Shown in pieces: positions 26,680 to 41,020 of a stretch of 64,000 bases of DNA. The stretch is taken from positions 124,001 to 188,000 of the forward strand of contig CAXKVF010000073.1 in the NCBI GenBank assembly GCA_964057225.1. The letters run 5' to 3'. Every line of letters starts with the position of its first letter. Position 1 is the first letter of the stretch. Origin of the DNA: Auanema rhodensis (taxonomy: Eukaryota > Nematoda > Chromadorea > Rhabditida > Rhabditidae). The translations under genes were made by a program, and so were the position numbers. The notes beneath the pieces are model-generated. The model had not been told where the DNA came from. It worked only from the letters and a program-made list of their open reading frames with translations, and did no database searches.

Positions 26680-29600
26680 TTTTAAAGTCATGGTTACCAT
26701 GAACCAATATCAATAAAAATTTGTTTTTAGACTAATATGGACATGGGGAATCTAATTTTGGAAACCGCATCTCTTTATCTTTCACGTGAAGCGAGTTACA
26801 TACCAAGTGCACATCACGTGTACATTTAATTAGCATAAATTAAAGTTCACGTAAATTTCAAAGTCATGGTTACCATGCACCAATATCAATAAAAATTTGT
26901 TTTTAGACTAATATGGACATGGGGAATCTAATTTTGAAAACCGCATCTCTTTATCTTTCACGTGAAGCGAGTTACATACCAAGTGCACATCACGTGTACA
27001 TTTAATTAGCATAAATTAAAGTTCACGTAAACTTCAAAGTCATGGTTACCATGAAGAAATATCAATAAAAATTTGTTTTTAGACTAATATGGACATGGGG
27101 AATCTAATTTTGAAAACCGCATCTCTTTATCTTTCACGTGAAGCGAGTTACATACCAAGTGCACATCACGTGTACATTTAATTAGCATAAATTAAAGTTC
27201 ACGTAAATTTCAAAGTCATGGTTACCATGAACCAATATCAATAAAAATTTGTTTTTAGACTAATATGGACATGGGGAATCTAATTTTGAAAACCGCATCT
27301 CTTTATCTTTCACGTGAAGCGAGTTACATACCAAGTGCACATCACGTGTACATTTAATTAGCATAAATTAAAGTTCACGTAAATTTCAAAGTCATGGTTA
27401 CCATGCACCAATATCAATAAAAATTTGTTTTTAGACTAATATGGACATGGGGAATCTAATTTTGAAAACCGCATCTCTTTATCTTTCACGTGAAGCGAGT
27501 TACATACCAAGTGCACATCACGTGTACATTTAATTAGCATAAATTAAAGTTCACGTAAATTTCAAAGTCATGGTTACCATGAACCAATATCAATAAAAAT
27601 TTGTGTTTAGACTAATATGGACATGGGGAATCTAATTTTGAAAACCGCATCTCTTTATCTTTCACGTGAAGCGAGTTACATACCAAGTGCACATCACGTG
27701 TACATTTAATTAGCATAAATTAAAGTTCACGTAAATTTCAAAGTCATGGTTACCATGAACCAATATCAATAAAAATTTGTTTTTAGACTAATATGGACAT
27801 GGGGAATCTAATTTTGAAAACCGCATCTCTTTATCTTTCACGTGAAGCGAGTTACATACCAAGTGCACATCACGTGTACATTTAATTAGCATAAATTAAA
27901 GTTCACGTAAATTTCAAAGTCATGGTTACCATGAAGCAATATCAATAAAAATTTGTTTTTAGACTAATATAGACATGGGGAATCTAATTTTGAAAACCGC
28001 ATCTCTTTATCTTTCACGTGAAGCGAGTTACATACCAAGTGCACATCACGTGTACATTTAATTAGCATAAATTAAAGTTCACGTAAATTTCAAAGTCATG
28101 GTTACCATGCACCAATATCAATAAAAATTTGTTTTTAGACTAATATGGACATGGGGAATCTAATTTTGAAAACCGCATCTCTTTATCTTTCACGTGAAGC
28201 GAGTTACATACCAAGTGCACATCACGTGTACATTTAATTAGCATAAATTAAAGTTCACGTAAATTTCAAAGTCATGGTTACCATGAACCAATATCAATAA
28301 AAATTTGTTTTTAGACTAATATGGACATGGGGAATCTAATTTTGAAAACCGCATCTCTTTATCTTTCACGTGAAGCGAGTTACATACCAAGTGCACATCA
28401 CGTGTACATTTAATTAGCATAAATTAAAGTTCACGTAGATTTCAAAGTCATGGTTACCATGAACCAATATCAATAAAAATTTGTTTTTAGACTAATATGG
28501 ACATGGGGAATCTAATTTTGAAAACCGCATCTCTTTATCTTTCACGTGAAGCGAGTTACATACCAAGTGCACATCACGTGTACATTTAATTAGCATAAAT
28601 TAAAGTTCACGTAAACTTCAAAGTCATGGTTACCATGAAGCAATATCAATAAAAATTTGTTTTTAGACTAATATGGACATGGGGAATCTAATTTTGAAAA
28701 CCGCATCTCTTTATCTTTCACGTGAAGCGAGTTACATACCAAGTGCACATCACGTGTACATTTAATTAGCATAAATTAAAGTTCACGTAAATTTTAAAGT
28801 CATGGTTACCATGAACCAATATCAATAAAAATTTGTTTTTAGACTAATATGGACATGGGGAATCTAATTTTGGAAACCGCATCTCTTTATCTTTCACGTG
28901 AAGCGAGTTACATACCAAGTGCACATCACGTGTACATTTAATTAGCATAAATTAAAGTTCACGTAAATTTCAAAGTCATGGTTACCATGCACCAATATCA
29001 ATAAAAATTTGTTTTTAGACTAATATGGACATGGGGAATCTAATTTTGAAAACCGCATCTCTTTATCTTTCACGTGAAGCGAGTTACATACCAAGTGCAC
29101 ATCACGTGTACATTTAATTAGCATAAATTAAAGTTCACGTAAACTTCAAAGTCATGGTTACCATGAAGAAATATCAATAAAAATTTGTTTTTAGACTAAT
29201 ATGGACATGGGGAATCTAATTTTGAAAACCGCATCTCTTTATCTTTCACGTGAAGCGAGTTACATACCAAGTGCACATCACGTGTACATTTAATTAGCAT
29301 AAATTAAAGTTCACGTAAATTTCAAAGTCATGGTTACCATGAACCAATATCAATAAAAATTTGTTTTTAGACTAATATGGACATGGGGAATCTAATTTTG
29401 AAAACCGCATCTCTTTATCTTTCACGTGAAGCGAGTTACATACCAAGTGCACATCACGTGTACATTTAATTAGCATAAATTAAAGTTCACGTAAATTTCA
29501 AAGTCATGGTTACCATGCACCAATATCAATAAAAATTTGTTTTTAGACTAATATGGACATGGGGAATCTAATTTTGAAAACCGCATCTCTTTATCTTTCA

Positions 29601-30090
29601 CGTGAAGCGAGTTACATACCAAGTGCACATCACGTGTACATTTAATTAGCATAAATTAAAGTTCACGTAAATTTCAAAGTCATGGTTACCATGAACCAAT
29701 ATCAATAAAAATTTGTGTTTAGACTAATATGGACATGGGGAATCTAATTTTGAAAACCGCATCTCTTTATCTTTCACGTGAAGCGAGTTACATACCAAGT
29801 GCACATCACGTGTACATTTAATTAGCATAAATTAAAGTTCACGTAAATTTCAAAGTCATGGTTACCATGAACCAATATCAATAAAAATTTGTTTTTAGAC
29901 TAATATGGACATGGGGAATCTAATTTTGAAAACCGCATCTCTTTATCTTTCACGTGAAGCGAGTTACATACCAAGTGCACATCACGTGTACATTTAATTA
30001 GCATAAATTAAAGTTCACGTAAATTTCAAAGTCATGGTTACCATGAAGCAATATCAATAAAAATTTGTTTTTAGACTAATATAGACATGG
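26680..30090. repeat. 12-monomer block duplication (2112 bp)
   Basis: A run of rare markers recurs at exactly 2112 bp: GTAAATTTTAAAG (26680/28792), ATTTTGGAAACC, GTAAACTTC with ATGAAGAAATATC (27054/29166), TTTGTGTTTAG and AATATAGACATG (27971/30083). AATATAGACATG occurs a third time at 31491, eight monomers later. This is one of the best-marked higher-order duplications in the window. Confidence 0.88.
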
Positions 30091-31583
30091 GGAATCTAAT
30101 TTTGAAAACCGCATCTCTTTATCTTTCACGTGAAGCGAGTTACATACCAAGTGCACATCACGTGTACATTTAATTAGCATAAATTAAAGTTCACGTAAAT
30201 TTCAAAGTCATGGTTACCATGCACCAATATCAATAAAAATTTGTTTTTAGACTAATATGGACATGGGGAATCTAATTTTGAAAACCGCATCTCTTTATCT
30301 TTCACGTGAAGCGAGTTACATACCAAGTGCACATCACGTGTACATTTAATTAGCATAAATTAAAGTTCACGTAAATTTCAAAGTCATGGTTACCATGAAC
30401 CAATATCAATAAAAATTTGTTTTTAGACTAATATGGACATGGGGAATCTAATTTTGAAAACCGCATCTCTTTATCTTTCACGTGAAGCGAGTTACATACC
30501 AAGTGCACATCACGTGTACATTTAATTAGCATAAATTAAAGTTCACGTAAATTTCAAAGTCATGGTTACCATGAAGCAATATCAATAAAAATTTGTTTTT
30601 AGACTAATATGGACATGGGGAATCTAATTTTGAAAACCGCATCTCTTTATCTTTCACGTGAAGCGAGTTACATACCAAGTGCACATCACGTGTACATTTA
30701 ATTAGCATAAATTAAAGTTCACGTAAATTTCAAAGTCATGGTTACCATGAACCAATATCAATAAAAATTCGTTTTTAGACTAATATGGACATGGGGAATC
30801 TAATTTTGAAAACCGCATTTCTTCATCTTTCACGTGAAGCGAGTTACATACCAAGTGCACATCACGTGTACATTTAATTAGCATAAATTAAAGTTCACGT
30901 AAAATTCAAAGTCATGGTTACCATGCACCAATATCAATAAAAATTTGTTTTTAGACTAATATGGACATGGGGAATCTAATTTTGAAAACCGCATCTCTTT
31001 ATCTTTCACGTGAAGCGAGTTACATACCAAGTGCACATCACGTGTACATTTAATTAGCATAAATTAAAGTTCACGTAAATTTCAAAGTCATGGTTACCAT
31101 GAAGCAATATCAATAAAAATTAGTTTTTAGACTAATATGGACATGGGGAATCTAATTTTGAAAACCGCATCTCTTTATCTTTCACGTGAAGCGAGTTACA
31201 TACCAAGTGCACATCACGTGTACATTTAATTAGCATAAATTAAAGTTCACGTAAATTTCAAAGTCATGGTTACCATGAACCAATATCAATAAAAATTTGT
31301 TTTTAGACTAATATGGACATGGGGAATCTAATTTTGAAAACCGCATCTCTTTATCTTTCACGTGAAGCGAGTTACATACCAAGTGCACATCACGTGTACA
31401 TTTAATTAGCATAAATTAAAGTTCACGTAAATTTCAAAGTCATGGTTACCATGAAGCAATATCAATAAAAATTTGTTTTTAGACTAATATAGACATGGGG
31501 AATCTAATTTTGAAAACCGCATCTCTTTATCTTTCACGTGAAGCGAGTTACATACCAAGTGCACATCACGTGTACATTTAATT

Positions 31584-31750
31584 AGCATAAATTAAAGTTC
31601 ACGTAAATTTCAAAGTCATGAAGCAATATCAATAAAAATTTGTTTTTAGACTAATATGGACATGGGGAATCTAATTTTGAAAACCGCATCTCTTTATCTT
31701 TCACGTGAAGCGAGTTACATACCAAGTGCACATCACGTGTACATTTAATT
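31584..31750. repeat. 167-bp monomer with 9-bp deletion in the dyad
   Basis: GTCATG joins directly to AAGCAATATC near 31620, losing nine bases between the two CATG motifs that flank the dyad centre. Deletion between short direct repeats or a hairpin-associated slip would explain it. It is unique in the window. Confidence 0.93.
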
Positions 31751-32810
31751 AGCATAAATTAAAGTTCACGTAAATTTCAAAGTCATGGTTACCATGAAGC
31801 AATATCAATAAAAATTTGTTTTTAGACTAATATGGACATGGGGAATCTAATTTTGAAAACCGCATCTCTTTATCTTTCACGTGAAGCGAGTTACATACCA
31901 AGTGCACATCACGTGTACATTTAATTAGCATAAATTAAAGTTCACGTAAATTTCAAAGTCATGGTTACCATGAACCAATATCAATAAAAATTTGTTTTTA
32001 GACTAATATGGACATGGGGAATCTAATTTTGAAAACCGCATCTCTTTATCTTTCACGTGAAGCGAGTTACATACCAAGTGCACATCACGTGTACATTTAA
32101 TTAGCATAAATTAAAGTTCACGTAAATTTCAAAGTCATGGTTACCATGAAGCAATATCAATAAAAATTTGTTTTTAGACTAATATGGACATGGGGAATCT
32201 AATTTTGAAAACCGCATCTCTTTATCTTTCACGTGAAGCGAGTTACATACCAAGTGCACATCACGTGTACATTTAATTAGCATAAATTAAAGTTCACGTA
32301 AATTTCAAAGTCATGGTTACCATGAACCAATATCAATAAAAATTTGTTTTTAGACTAATATGGACATGGGGAATCTAATTTTGAAAACCGCATCTCTTTA
32401 TCTTTCACGTGAAGCGAGTTACATACCAAGTGCACATCACGTGTACATTTAATTAGCATAAATTAAAGTTCACGTAAATTTCAAAGTCATGGTTACCATG
32501 AAGCAATATCAATAAAAATTTGTTTTTAGACTAATATGGACATGGGGAATCTAATTTTGAAAACCGCATCTCTTTATCTTTCACGTGAAGCGAGTTACAT
32601 ACCAAGTGCACATCACGTGTACATTTAATTAGCATAAATTAAAGTTCACGTAAATTTCAAAGTCATGGTTACCATGCACCAATATCAATAAAAATTTGTT
32701 TTTAGACTAATATGGACATGGGGAATCTAATTTTGAAAACCGCATCTCTTTATCTTTCACGTGAAGCGAGTTACATACCAAGTGCACATCACGTGTACAT
32801 TTAATTAGCA

Positions 32811-34140
32811 TAAATTTAAGTTCACGTAAATTTCAAAGTCATGGTTACCATGCACCAATATCAATAAAAATTTGTTTTTAGACTAATATGGACATGGGGG
32901 ATCTAATTTTGAAAACCGCATCTCTTTATCTTTCACGTGAAGCGAGTTACATACCAAGTGCACATCACGTGTACATTTAATTAGCATAAATTAAAGTTCA
33001 CGTAAATTTCAAAGTCATGGTTACCATGAACCAATATCAATAAAAATTTGTTTTTAGACTAATATGGACATGGGGAATCTAATTTTGAAAACCGCATCTC
33101 TTTATCTTTCACGTGAAGCGAGTTACATACCAAGTGCACATCACGTGTACATTTAATTAGCATAAATTAAAGTTCACGTAAATTTCAAAGTCATGGTTAC
33201 CATGCACCAATATCAATAAAAATTTGTTTTTAGACTAATATGGACATGGGGAATCTAATTTTGAAAACCGCATCTCTTTATCTTTCACGTGAAGCGAGTT
33301 ACATACCAAGTGCACATCACGTGTACATTTAATTAACATAAATTAAAGTTCACGTAAAATTCAAAGTCATGGTTACCATGCACCAATATCAATAAAAATT
33401 TGTTTTTAGACTAATATGGACATGGGGAATCTAATTTTGAAAACCGCATCTCTTTATCTTTCACGTGAAGCGAGTTACATACCAAGTGCACATCACGTGT
33501 ACATTTAATTAACATAAATTAAAGTTCACGTAAAATTCAAAGTCATGGTTACCATGCACCAATATCAATAAAAATTTGTTTTTAGACTAATATGGACATG
33601 GGGAATCTAATTTTGAAAACCGCATCTCTTTATCTTTCACGTGAAGCGAGTTACATACCAAGTGCACATCACGTGTACATTTAATTAGCATAAATTAAAG
33701 TTCACGTAAATTTCAAAGTCATGGTTACCATGCACCAATATCAATAAAAATTTGTTTTTAGACTAATATGGACATGGGGAATCTAATTTTGAAAACCGCA
33801 TCTCTTTATCTTTCACGTGAAGCGAGTTACATAGCAAGTGCACATCACGTGTACATTTAATTAGCATAAATTAAAGTTCACGTAAATTTCAAAGTCATGG
33901 TTACCATGCACCAATATCAATAAAAATTTGTTTTTAGACTAATATGGACATGGGGAATCTAATTTTGAAAACCGCATCTCTTTATCTTTCACGTGAAGCG
34001 AGTTACATACCAAGTGCACATCACGTGTACATTTAATTAGCATAAATTTAAGTTCACGTAAATTTCAAAGTCATGGTTACCATGCACCAATATCAATAAA
34101 AATTTGTTTTTAGACTAATATGGACATGGGGGATCTAATT
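32811..34140. repeat. Seven-monomer block duplication (1232 bp)
   Basis: GACATGGGGGATC recurs at 1232 bp (32891/34123), and TAAATTTAAGTTC marks the same monomers at about 32811 and 34046. TGGGGGATC alone reappears near 51904, far downstream, so the variant spread or arose twice. The intervening monomers are mostly CACC class with TTAACATAAATT and GTAAAATTC tags. Confidence 0.8.
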
Positions 34141-34599
34141 TTGAAAACCGCATCTCTTTATCTTTCACGTGAAGCGAGTTACATACCAAGTGCACATCAC
34201 GTGTACATTTAATTAGCATAAATTAAAGTTCACGTAAATTTCAAAGTCATGGTTACCATGAACCAATATCAATAAAAATTTGTTTTTAGACTAATATGGA
34301 CATGGGTAATTTAATTTTGAAAACCGCATCTCTTTATCTTTCACGTGAAGAGAGTTACATACCAAGTGCACATCACGTGTACATTTAATTAGCATAAATT
34401 AAAGTTCACGTAAATTTCAAAGTCATGGTTACCATGAACCAATATCAATAAAAATTTGTTTTTAGACTAATATGGACATGGGGAATCTAATTTTGAAAAC
34501 CGCATCTCTTTATCTTTCACGTGAAGCGAGTTACATACCAAGTGCACATCACGTGTACATTTAATTAGCATAAATTAAAGTTCACGTAAATTTCAAAGT

Positions 34600-36220
34600 C
34601 ATGGTTACCATGCACCAATATCAATACAAATTTGTTTTTAGACTAATATGGACATGGGGAATCTAATTTTGAAAACCGCATCTCTTTACCTTTCACGTGA
34701 AGCGAGTTACATACCAAGTGCACATCACGTGTACATTTAATTAGCATAAATTAAAGTTCACGTAAATTTCAAAGTCATGGTTACCATGAACCAATATCAA
34801 TAAAAATTTGTTTTTAGACTAATATGGACATGGGGAATCTAATTTTGAAAACCGCATCTCTTTATCTTTCACGTGAAGCGAGTTACATACCAAGTGCACA
34901 TCACGTGTACATTTAATTAGCATAAATTAAAGTTCACGTAAATTTCAAAGTCATGGTTACCATGCACCAATATCAATAAAAATTTGTTTTTAGACTAATA
35001 TGGACATGGGGAATCTAATTTTGAAAACCGCATCTCTTTATCTTTCACGTGAAGCGAGTTACATACCAAGTGCACATCACGTGTACATTTAATTAACATA
35101 AATTAAAGTTCACGTAAAATTCAAAGTCATGGTTACCATGCACCAATATCAATAAAAATTTGTTTTTAGACTAATATGGACATGGGGAATCTAATTTTGA
35201 AAACCGCATCTCTTTATCTTTCACGTGAAGCGAGTTACATACCAAGTGCACATCACGTGTACATTTAATTAGCATAAATTAAAGTTCACGTAAATTTCAA
35301 AGTCATGGTTACCATGCACCAATACCAATAAAAAATTTGTTTTTAGACTAATATGGACATGGGGAATCTAATTTTGAAAACCGCATCTCTTTATCTTTCA
35401 CGTGAAGCGAGTTACATACCAAGTGCACATCACGTGTACATTTAATTAGCATAAATTAAAGTTCACGTAAATTTCAAAGTCATGGTTACCATGCACCAAT
35501 ATCAATACAAATTTGTTTTTAGACTAATATGGACATGGGGAATCTAATTTTGAAAACCGCATCTCTTTACCTTTCACGTGAAGCGAGTTACATACCAAGT
35601 GCACATCACGTGTACATTTAATTAGCATAAATTAAAGTTCACGTAAATTTCAAAGTCATGGTTACCATGAACCAATATCAATAAAAATTTGTTTTTAGAC
35701 TAATATGGACATGGGGAATCTAATTTTGAAAACCGCATCTCTTTATCTTTCACGTGAAGCGAGTTACATACCAAGTGCACATCACGTGTACATTTAATTA
35801 GCATAAATTAAAGTTCACGTAAATTTCAAAGTCATGGTTACCATGCACCAATATCAATAAAAATTTGTTTTTAGACTAATATGGACATGGGGAATCTAAT
35901 TTTGAAAACCGCATCTCTTTATCTTTCACGTGAAGCGAGTTACATACCAAGTGCACATCACGTGTACATTTAATTAACATAAATTAAAGTTCACGTAAAA
36001 TTCAAAGTCATGGTTACCATGCACCAATATCAATAAAAATTTGTTTTTAGACTAATATGGACATGGGGAATCTAATTTTGAAAACCGCATCTCTTTATCT
36101 TTCACGTGAAGCGAGTTACATACCAAGTGCACATCACGTGTACATTTAATTAGCATAAATTAAAGTTCACGTAAATTTCAAAGTCATGGTTACCATGCAC
36201 CAATACCAATAAAAAATTTG
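34600..36220. repeat. Five-monomer tandem block, two copies of 881 bp
   Basis: Four markers recur at 881 bp (5 x 176 + 1): TCAATACAAATTTG (34621/35502), CTCTTTACCTTTC (35562 in copy 2), AATTAACATAAATT (35097/35978) and AATACCAATAAAAAATTTG (35321/36202). The last contains a one-base A insertion that explains the extra base. Two variants in one order with a shared indel make independent origin very unlikely. Confidence 0.9.
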
Positions 36221-36699
36221 TTTTTAGACTAATATGGACATGGGGAATCTAATTTTGAAAACCGCATCTCTTTATCTTTCACGTGAAGCGAGTTACATAC
36301 CAAGTGCACATCACGTGTACATTTAATTAGCATAAATTAAAGTTCACGTAAATTTCAAAGTCATGGTTACCATGAACCAATATCAATAAAAATTTGTTTT
36401 AAGACTAATATGGACATGGGGAATCTAATTTTGAAAACCGCATCTCTTTATCTTTCACGTGAAGCGAGTTACATACCAAGTGCACATCACGTGTACATTT
36501 AATTAGCATAAATTAAAGTTCACGTAAATTTCAAAGTCATGGTTACCATGCACCAATATCAATAAAAATTTGTTTTTAGACTAATATGGACATGGGGAAT
36601 CTAATTTTGAAAACCGCATCTCTTTATCTTTCACGTGAAGCGAGTTACATACCAAGTGCACATCACGTGTACATTTAATTAGCATAAATTAAAGTTCAC

Positions 36700-39600
36700 G
36701 TAAAATTCAAAGTCATGTTACCATGCACCAATATCAATAAAAATTTGTTTTTAGACTAATATGGACATGGGGAATCTAATTTTGAAAACCGCATCTCTTT
36801 ATCTTTCACGTGAAGCGAGTTACATACCAAGAGCACATCACGTGTACATTTAATTAGCATAAATTAAAGTTCACGTAAATTTCAAAGTCATGGTTACCAT
36901 GCACCAATACCAATAAAAATTTGTTTTTAGACTAATATGGACATGGGGAATCTAATTTTGAAAACCGCATCTCTTTATCTTTCACGTGAAGCGAGTTACA
37001 TACCAAGTGCACATCACGTGTACATTTAATTAGCATAAATTAAAGTTCACGTAAATTTCAAAGTCATGGTTACCATGCACCAATATCAATAAAAATTTGT
37101 TTTTAGACTAATATGGACATAGGGAATCTAATTTTGAAAACCGCATCTCTTTATCTTTCACGTGAAGCGAGTTACATACCAAGTGCACATCACGTGTACA
37201 TTTAATTAGCATAAATTAAAGTTCACGTTAATTTCAAAGTCATGGTTACCATGCACCAATATCAATAAAAATTTGTTTTTAGACTAATATGGACATGGGG
37301 AATCTGATTTTGAAAACCGCTTCTCTTTATCTTTCACGTGAAGCGAGTTACATACCAAGTGCACATCACGTGTACATTTAATTAGCATAAATTAAAGTTC
37401 ACGTAAATTTCAAAGTCATGGTTACCATGAACCAATATCAATAAAAATTTGTTTTTAGACTAATATGGACATGGGGAATCTAATTTTGAAAACCGCATCT
37501 CTTTATCTTTCACGTGAAGCGAGTTACATACCAAGTGCACATCACGTGTACATTTAATTAGCATAAATTAAAGTTCACGTAAATTTCAAAGTCATGGTTA
37601 CCATGAACCAATATCAATAAAAATTTGTTTTTAGACTAATATGGACATGGGGAATCTAATTTTGAAAACCGCATCTCTTTATCTTTCACGTGAAGCGAGT
37701 TACATACCAAGTGCACATCACGTGTACATTTAATTAGCATAAATTAAAGTTCACGTAAATTTCAAAGTCATGGTTACCATGCACCAATATCAATAAAAAT
37801 TTGTTTTTAGACTAATATGGACATGGGGAATCTAATTTTGAAAACCGCATCTCTTTATCTTTCACGTGAAGCGAGTTACATACCAAGTGCACATCACGTG
37901 TACATTTAATTAGCATAAATTAAAGTTCACGTAAATTTCAAAGTCATGGTTACCATGAACCAATATCAATAAAAATTTGTTTTTAGACTAATATGGACAT
38001 GGGGAATCTAATTTTGAAAACCGCATCTCTTTATCTTTCACGTGAAGCGAGTTACATACCAAGTGCACATCACGTGTACATTTAATTAGCATAAATTAAA
38101 GTTCACGTAAATTTCAAAGTCATGGTTACCATGAACCAATATCAATAAAAATTTGTTTTTAGACTAATATGGACATGGGGAATCTAATTTTGAAAACCGC
38201 ATCTCTTTATCTTTCACGTGAAGCGAGTTACATACCAAGTGCACATCACGTGTACATTTAATTAGCATAAATTAAAGTTCACGTAAATTTCAAAGTCATG
38301 GTTACCATGAACCAATATCAATAAAAATTTGTTTTTAGACTAATATGGACATGGGGAATCTAATTTTGAAAACCGCATCTCTTTATCTTTCACGTGAAGC
38401 GAGTTACATACCAAGTGCACATCACGTGTACATTTAATTAGCATAAATTAAAGTTCACGTAAATTTCAAAGTCATGGTTACCATGAACCAATATCAATAA
38501 AAATTTGTTTTTAGACTAATATGGACATGGGGAATCTAATTTTGAAAACCGCATCTCTTTATCTTTCACGTGAAGCGAGTTACATACCAAGTGCACATCA
38601 CGTGTACATTTAATTAGCATAAATTAAAGTTCACGTAAATTTCAAAGTCATGGTTACCATGCACCAATATCAATAAAAATTTGTTTTTAGACTAATATGG
38701 ACATGGGGAATCTAATTTTGAAAACCGCATCTCTTTATCTTTCACGTGAAGCGAGTTACATACCAAGTGCACATCACGTGTACATTTAATTAGCATAAAT
38801 TAAAGTTCACGTAAATTTCAAAGTCATGGTTACCATGAACCAATATCAATAAAAATTTGTTTTTAGACTAATATGGACATGGGGAATCTAATTTTGAAAA
38901 CCGCATCTCTTTATCTTTCACGTGAAGCGAGTTACATACCAAGTGCACATCACGTGTACATTTAATTAGCATAAATTAAAGTTCACGTAAATTTCAAAGT
39001 CATGGTTACCATGAACCAATATCAATAAAAATTTGTTTTTAGACTAATATGGACATGGGGAATCTAATTTTGAAAACCGCATCTCTTTATCTTTCACGTG
39101 AAGCGAGTTACATACCAAGTGCACATCACGTGTACATTTAATTAGCATAAATTAAAGTTCACGTAAATTTCAAAGTCATGGTTACCATGCACCAATATCA
39201 ATAAAAATTTGTTTTTAGACTAATATGGACATGGGGAATCTAATTTTGAAAACCGCATCTCTTTATCTTTCACGTGAAGCGAGTTACATACCAAGTGCAC
39301 ATCACGTGTACATTTAATTAACATAAATTAAAGTTCACGTAAAATTCAAAGTCATGGTTACCATGCACCAATATCAATAAAAATTTGTTTTTAGACTAAT
39401 ATGGACATGGGGAATCTAATTTTGAAAACCGCATCTCTTTATCTTTCACGTGAAGCGAGTTACATACCAAGTGCACATCACGTGTACATTTAATTAGCAT
39501 AAATTAAAGTTCACGTAAATTTCAAAGTCATGGTTACCATGCACCAATACCAATAAAAATTTGTTTTTAGACTAATATGGACATGGGGAATCTAATTTTG

Positions 39601-41020
39601 AAAACCGCATCTCTTTATCTTTCACGTGAAGCGAGTTACATACCAAGTGCACATCACGTGTACATTTAATTAGCATAAATTAAAGTTCACGTAAATTTCA
39701 AAGTCATGGTTACCATGCACCAATATCAATAAAAATTTGTTTTTAGACTAATATGGACATAGCGAATCTAATTTTGAAAACCGCATCTCTTTATCTTTCA
39801 CGTGAAGCGAGTTACATACCAAGTGCACATCACGTGTACATTTAATTAGCATAAATTAAAGTTCACGTTAATTTCAAAGTCATGGTTACCATGCACCAAT
39901 ATCAATAAAAATTTGTTTTTAGACTAATATGGACATGGGGAATCTAATTTTGAAAACCGCTTCTCTTTATCTTTCACGTGAAGCGAGTTACATACCAAGT
40001 GCACATCACGTGTACATTTAATTAGCATAAATTAAAGTTCACGTAAATTTCAAAGTCATGGTTACCATGAACCAATATCAATAAAAATTTGTTTTTAGAC
40101 TAATATGGACATGGGGAATCTAATTTTGAAAACCGCATCTCTTTATCTTTCACGTGAAGCGAGTTACATACCAAGTGCACATCACGTGTACATTTAATTA
40201 GCATAAATTAAAGTTCACGTAAATTTCAAAGTCATGGTTACCATGCACCAATATCAATAAAAATTTGTTTTTAGACTAATATGGACATGGGGAATCTAAT
40301 TTTGAAAACCGCATCTCTTTATCTTTCACGTGAAGCGAGTTACATACCAAGTGCACATCACGTGTACATTTAATTAGCATAAATTAAAGTTCACGTAAAA
40401 TTCAAAGTCATGTTACCATGCACCAATATCAATAAAAATTTGTTTTTAGACTAATATGGACATGGGGAATCTAATTTTGAAAACCGCATCTCTTTATCTT
40501 TCACGTGAAGCGAGTTACATACCAAGTGCACATCACGTGTACATTTAATTAGCATAAATTAAAGTTCACGTAAATTTCAAAGTCATGGTTACCATGCACC
40601 AATACCAATAAAAATTTGTTTTTAGACTAATATGGACATGGGGAATCTAATTTTGAAAACCGCATCTCTTTATCTTTCACGTGAAGCGAGTTACATACCA
40701 AGTGCACATCACGTGTACATTTAATTAGCATAAATTAAAGTTCACGTAAATTTCAAAGTCATGGTTACCATGCACCAATATCAATAAAAATTTGTTTTTA
40801 GACTAATATGGACATAGGGAATCTAATTTTGAAAACCGCATCTCTTTATCTTTCACGTGAAGCGAGTTACATACCAAGTGCACATCACGTGTACATTTAA
40901 TTAGCATAAATTAAAGTTCACGTTAATTTCAAAGTCATGGTTACCATGCACCAATATCAATAAAAATTTGTTTTTAGACTAATATGGACATGGGGAATCT
41001 AATTTTGAAAACCGCTTCTC
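36700..41020. repeat. Four-monomer haplotype present three times
   Basis: The ordered set CAATACCAATA, GACATAG, ACGTTAATTTC and CCGCTTCTC occurs at about 36.9-37.32 kb, 39.55-39.96 kb and 40.6-41.02 kb. AATACC lies at 36906, 39546 and 40601. Offsets are 2640 (15 monomers) and 1055 (six monomers minus one base). A one-base G deletion (CATGTTACC) precedes copies 1 and 3 at 36714 and 40409, 3695 bp apart, but not copy 2. Private changes are GAATCTGATTTT near 37306 in copy 1 and GACATAGCG near 39759 in copy 2. Confidence 0.88.
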
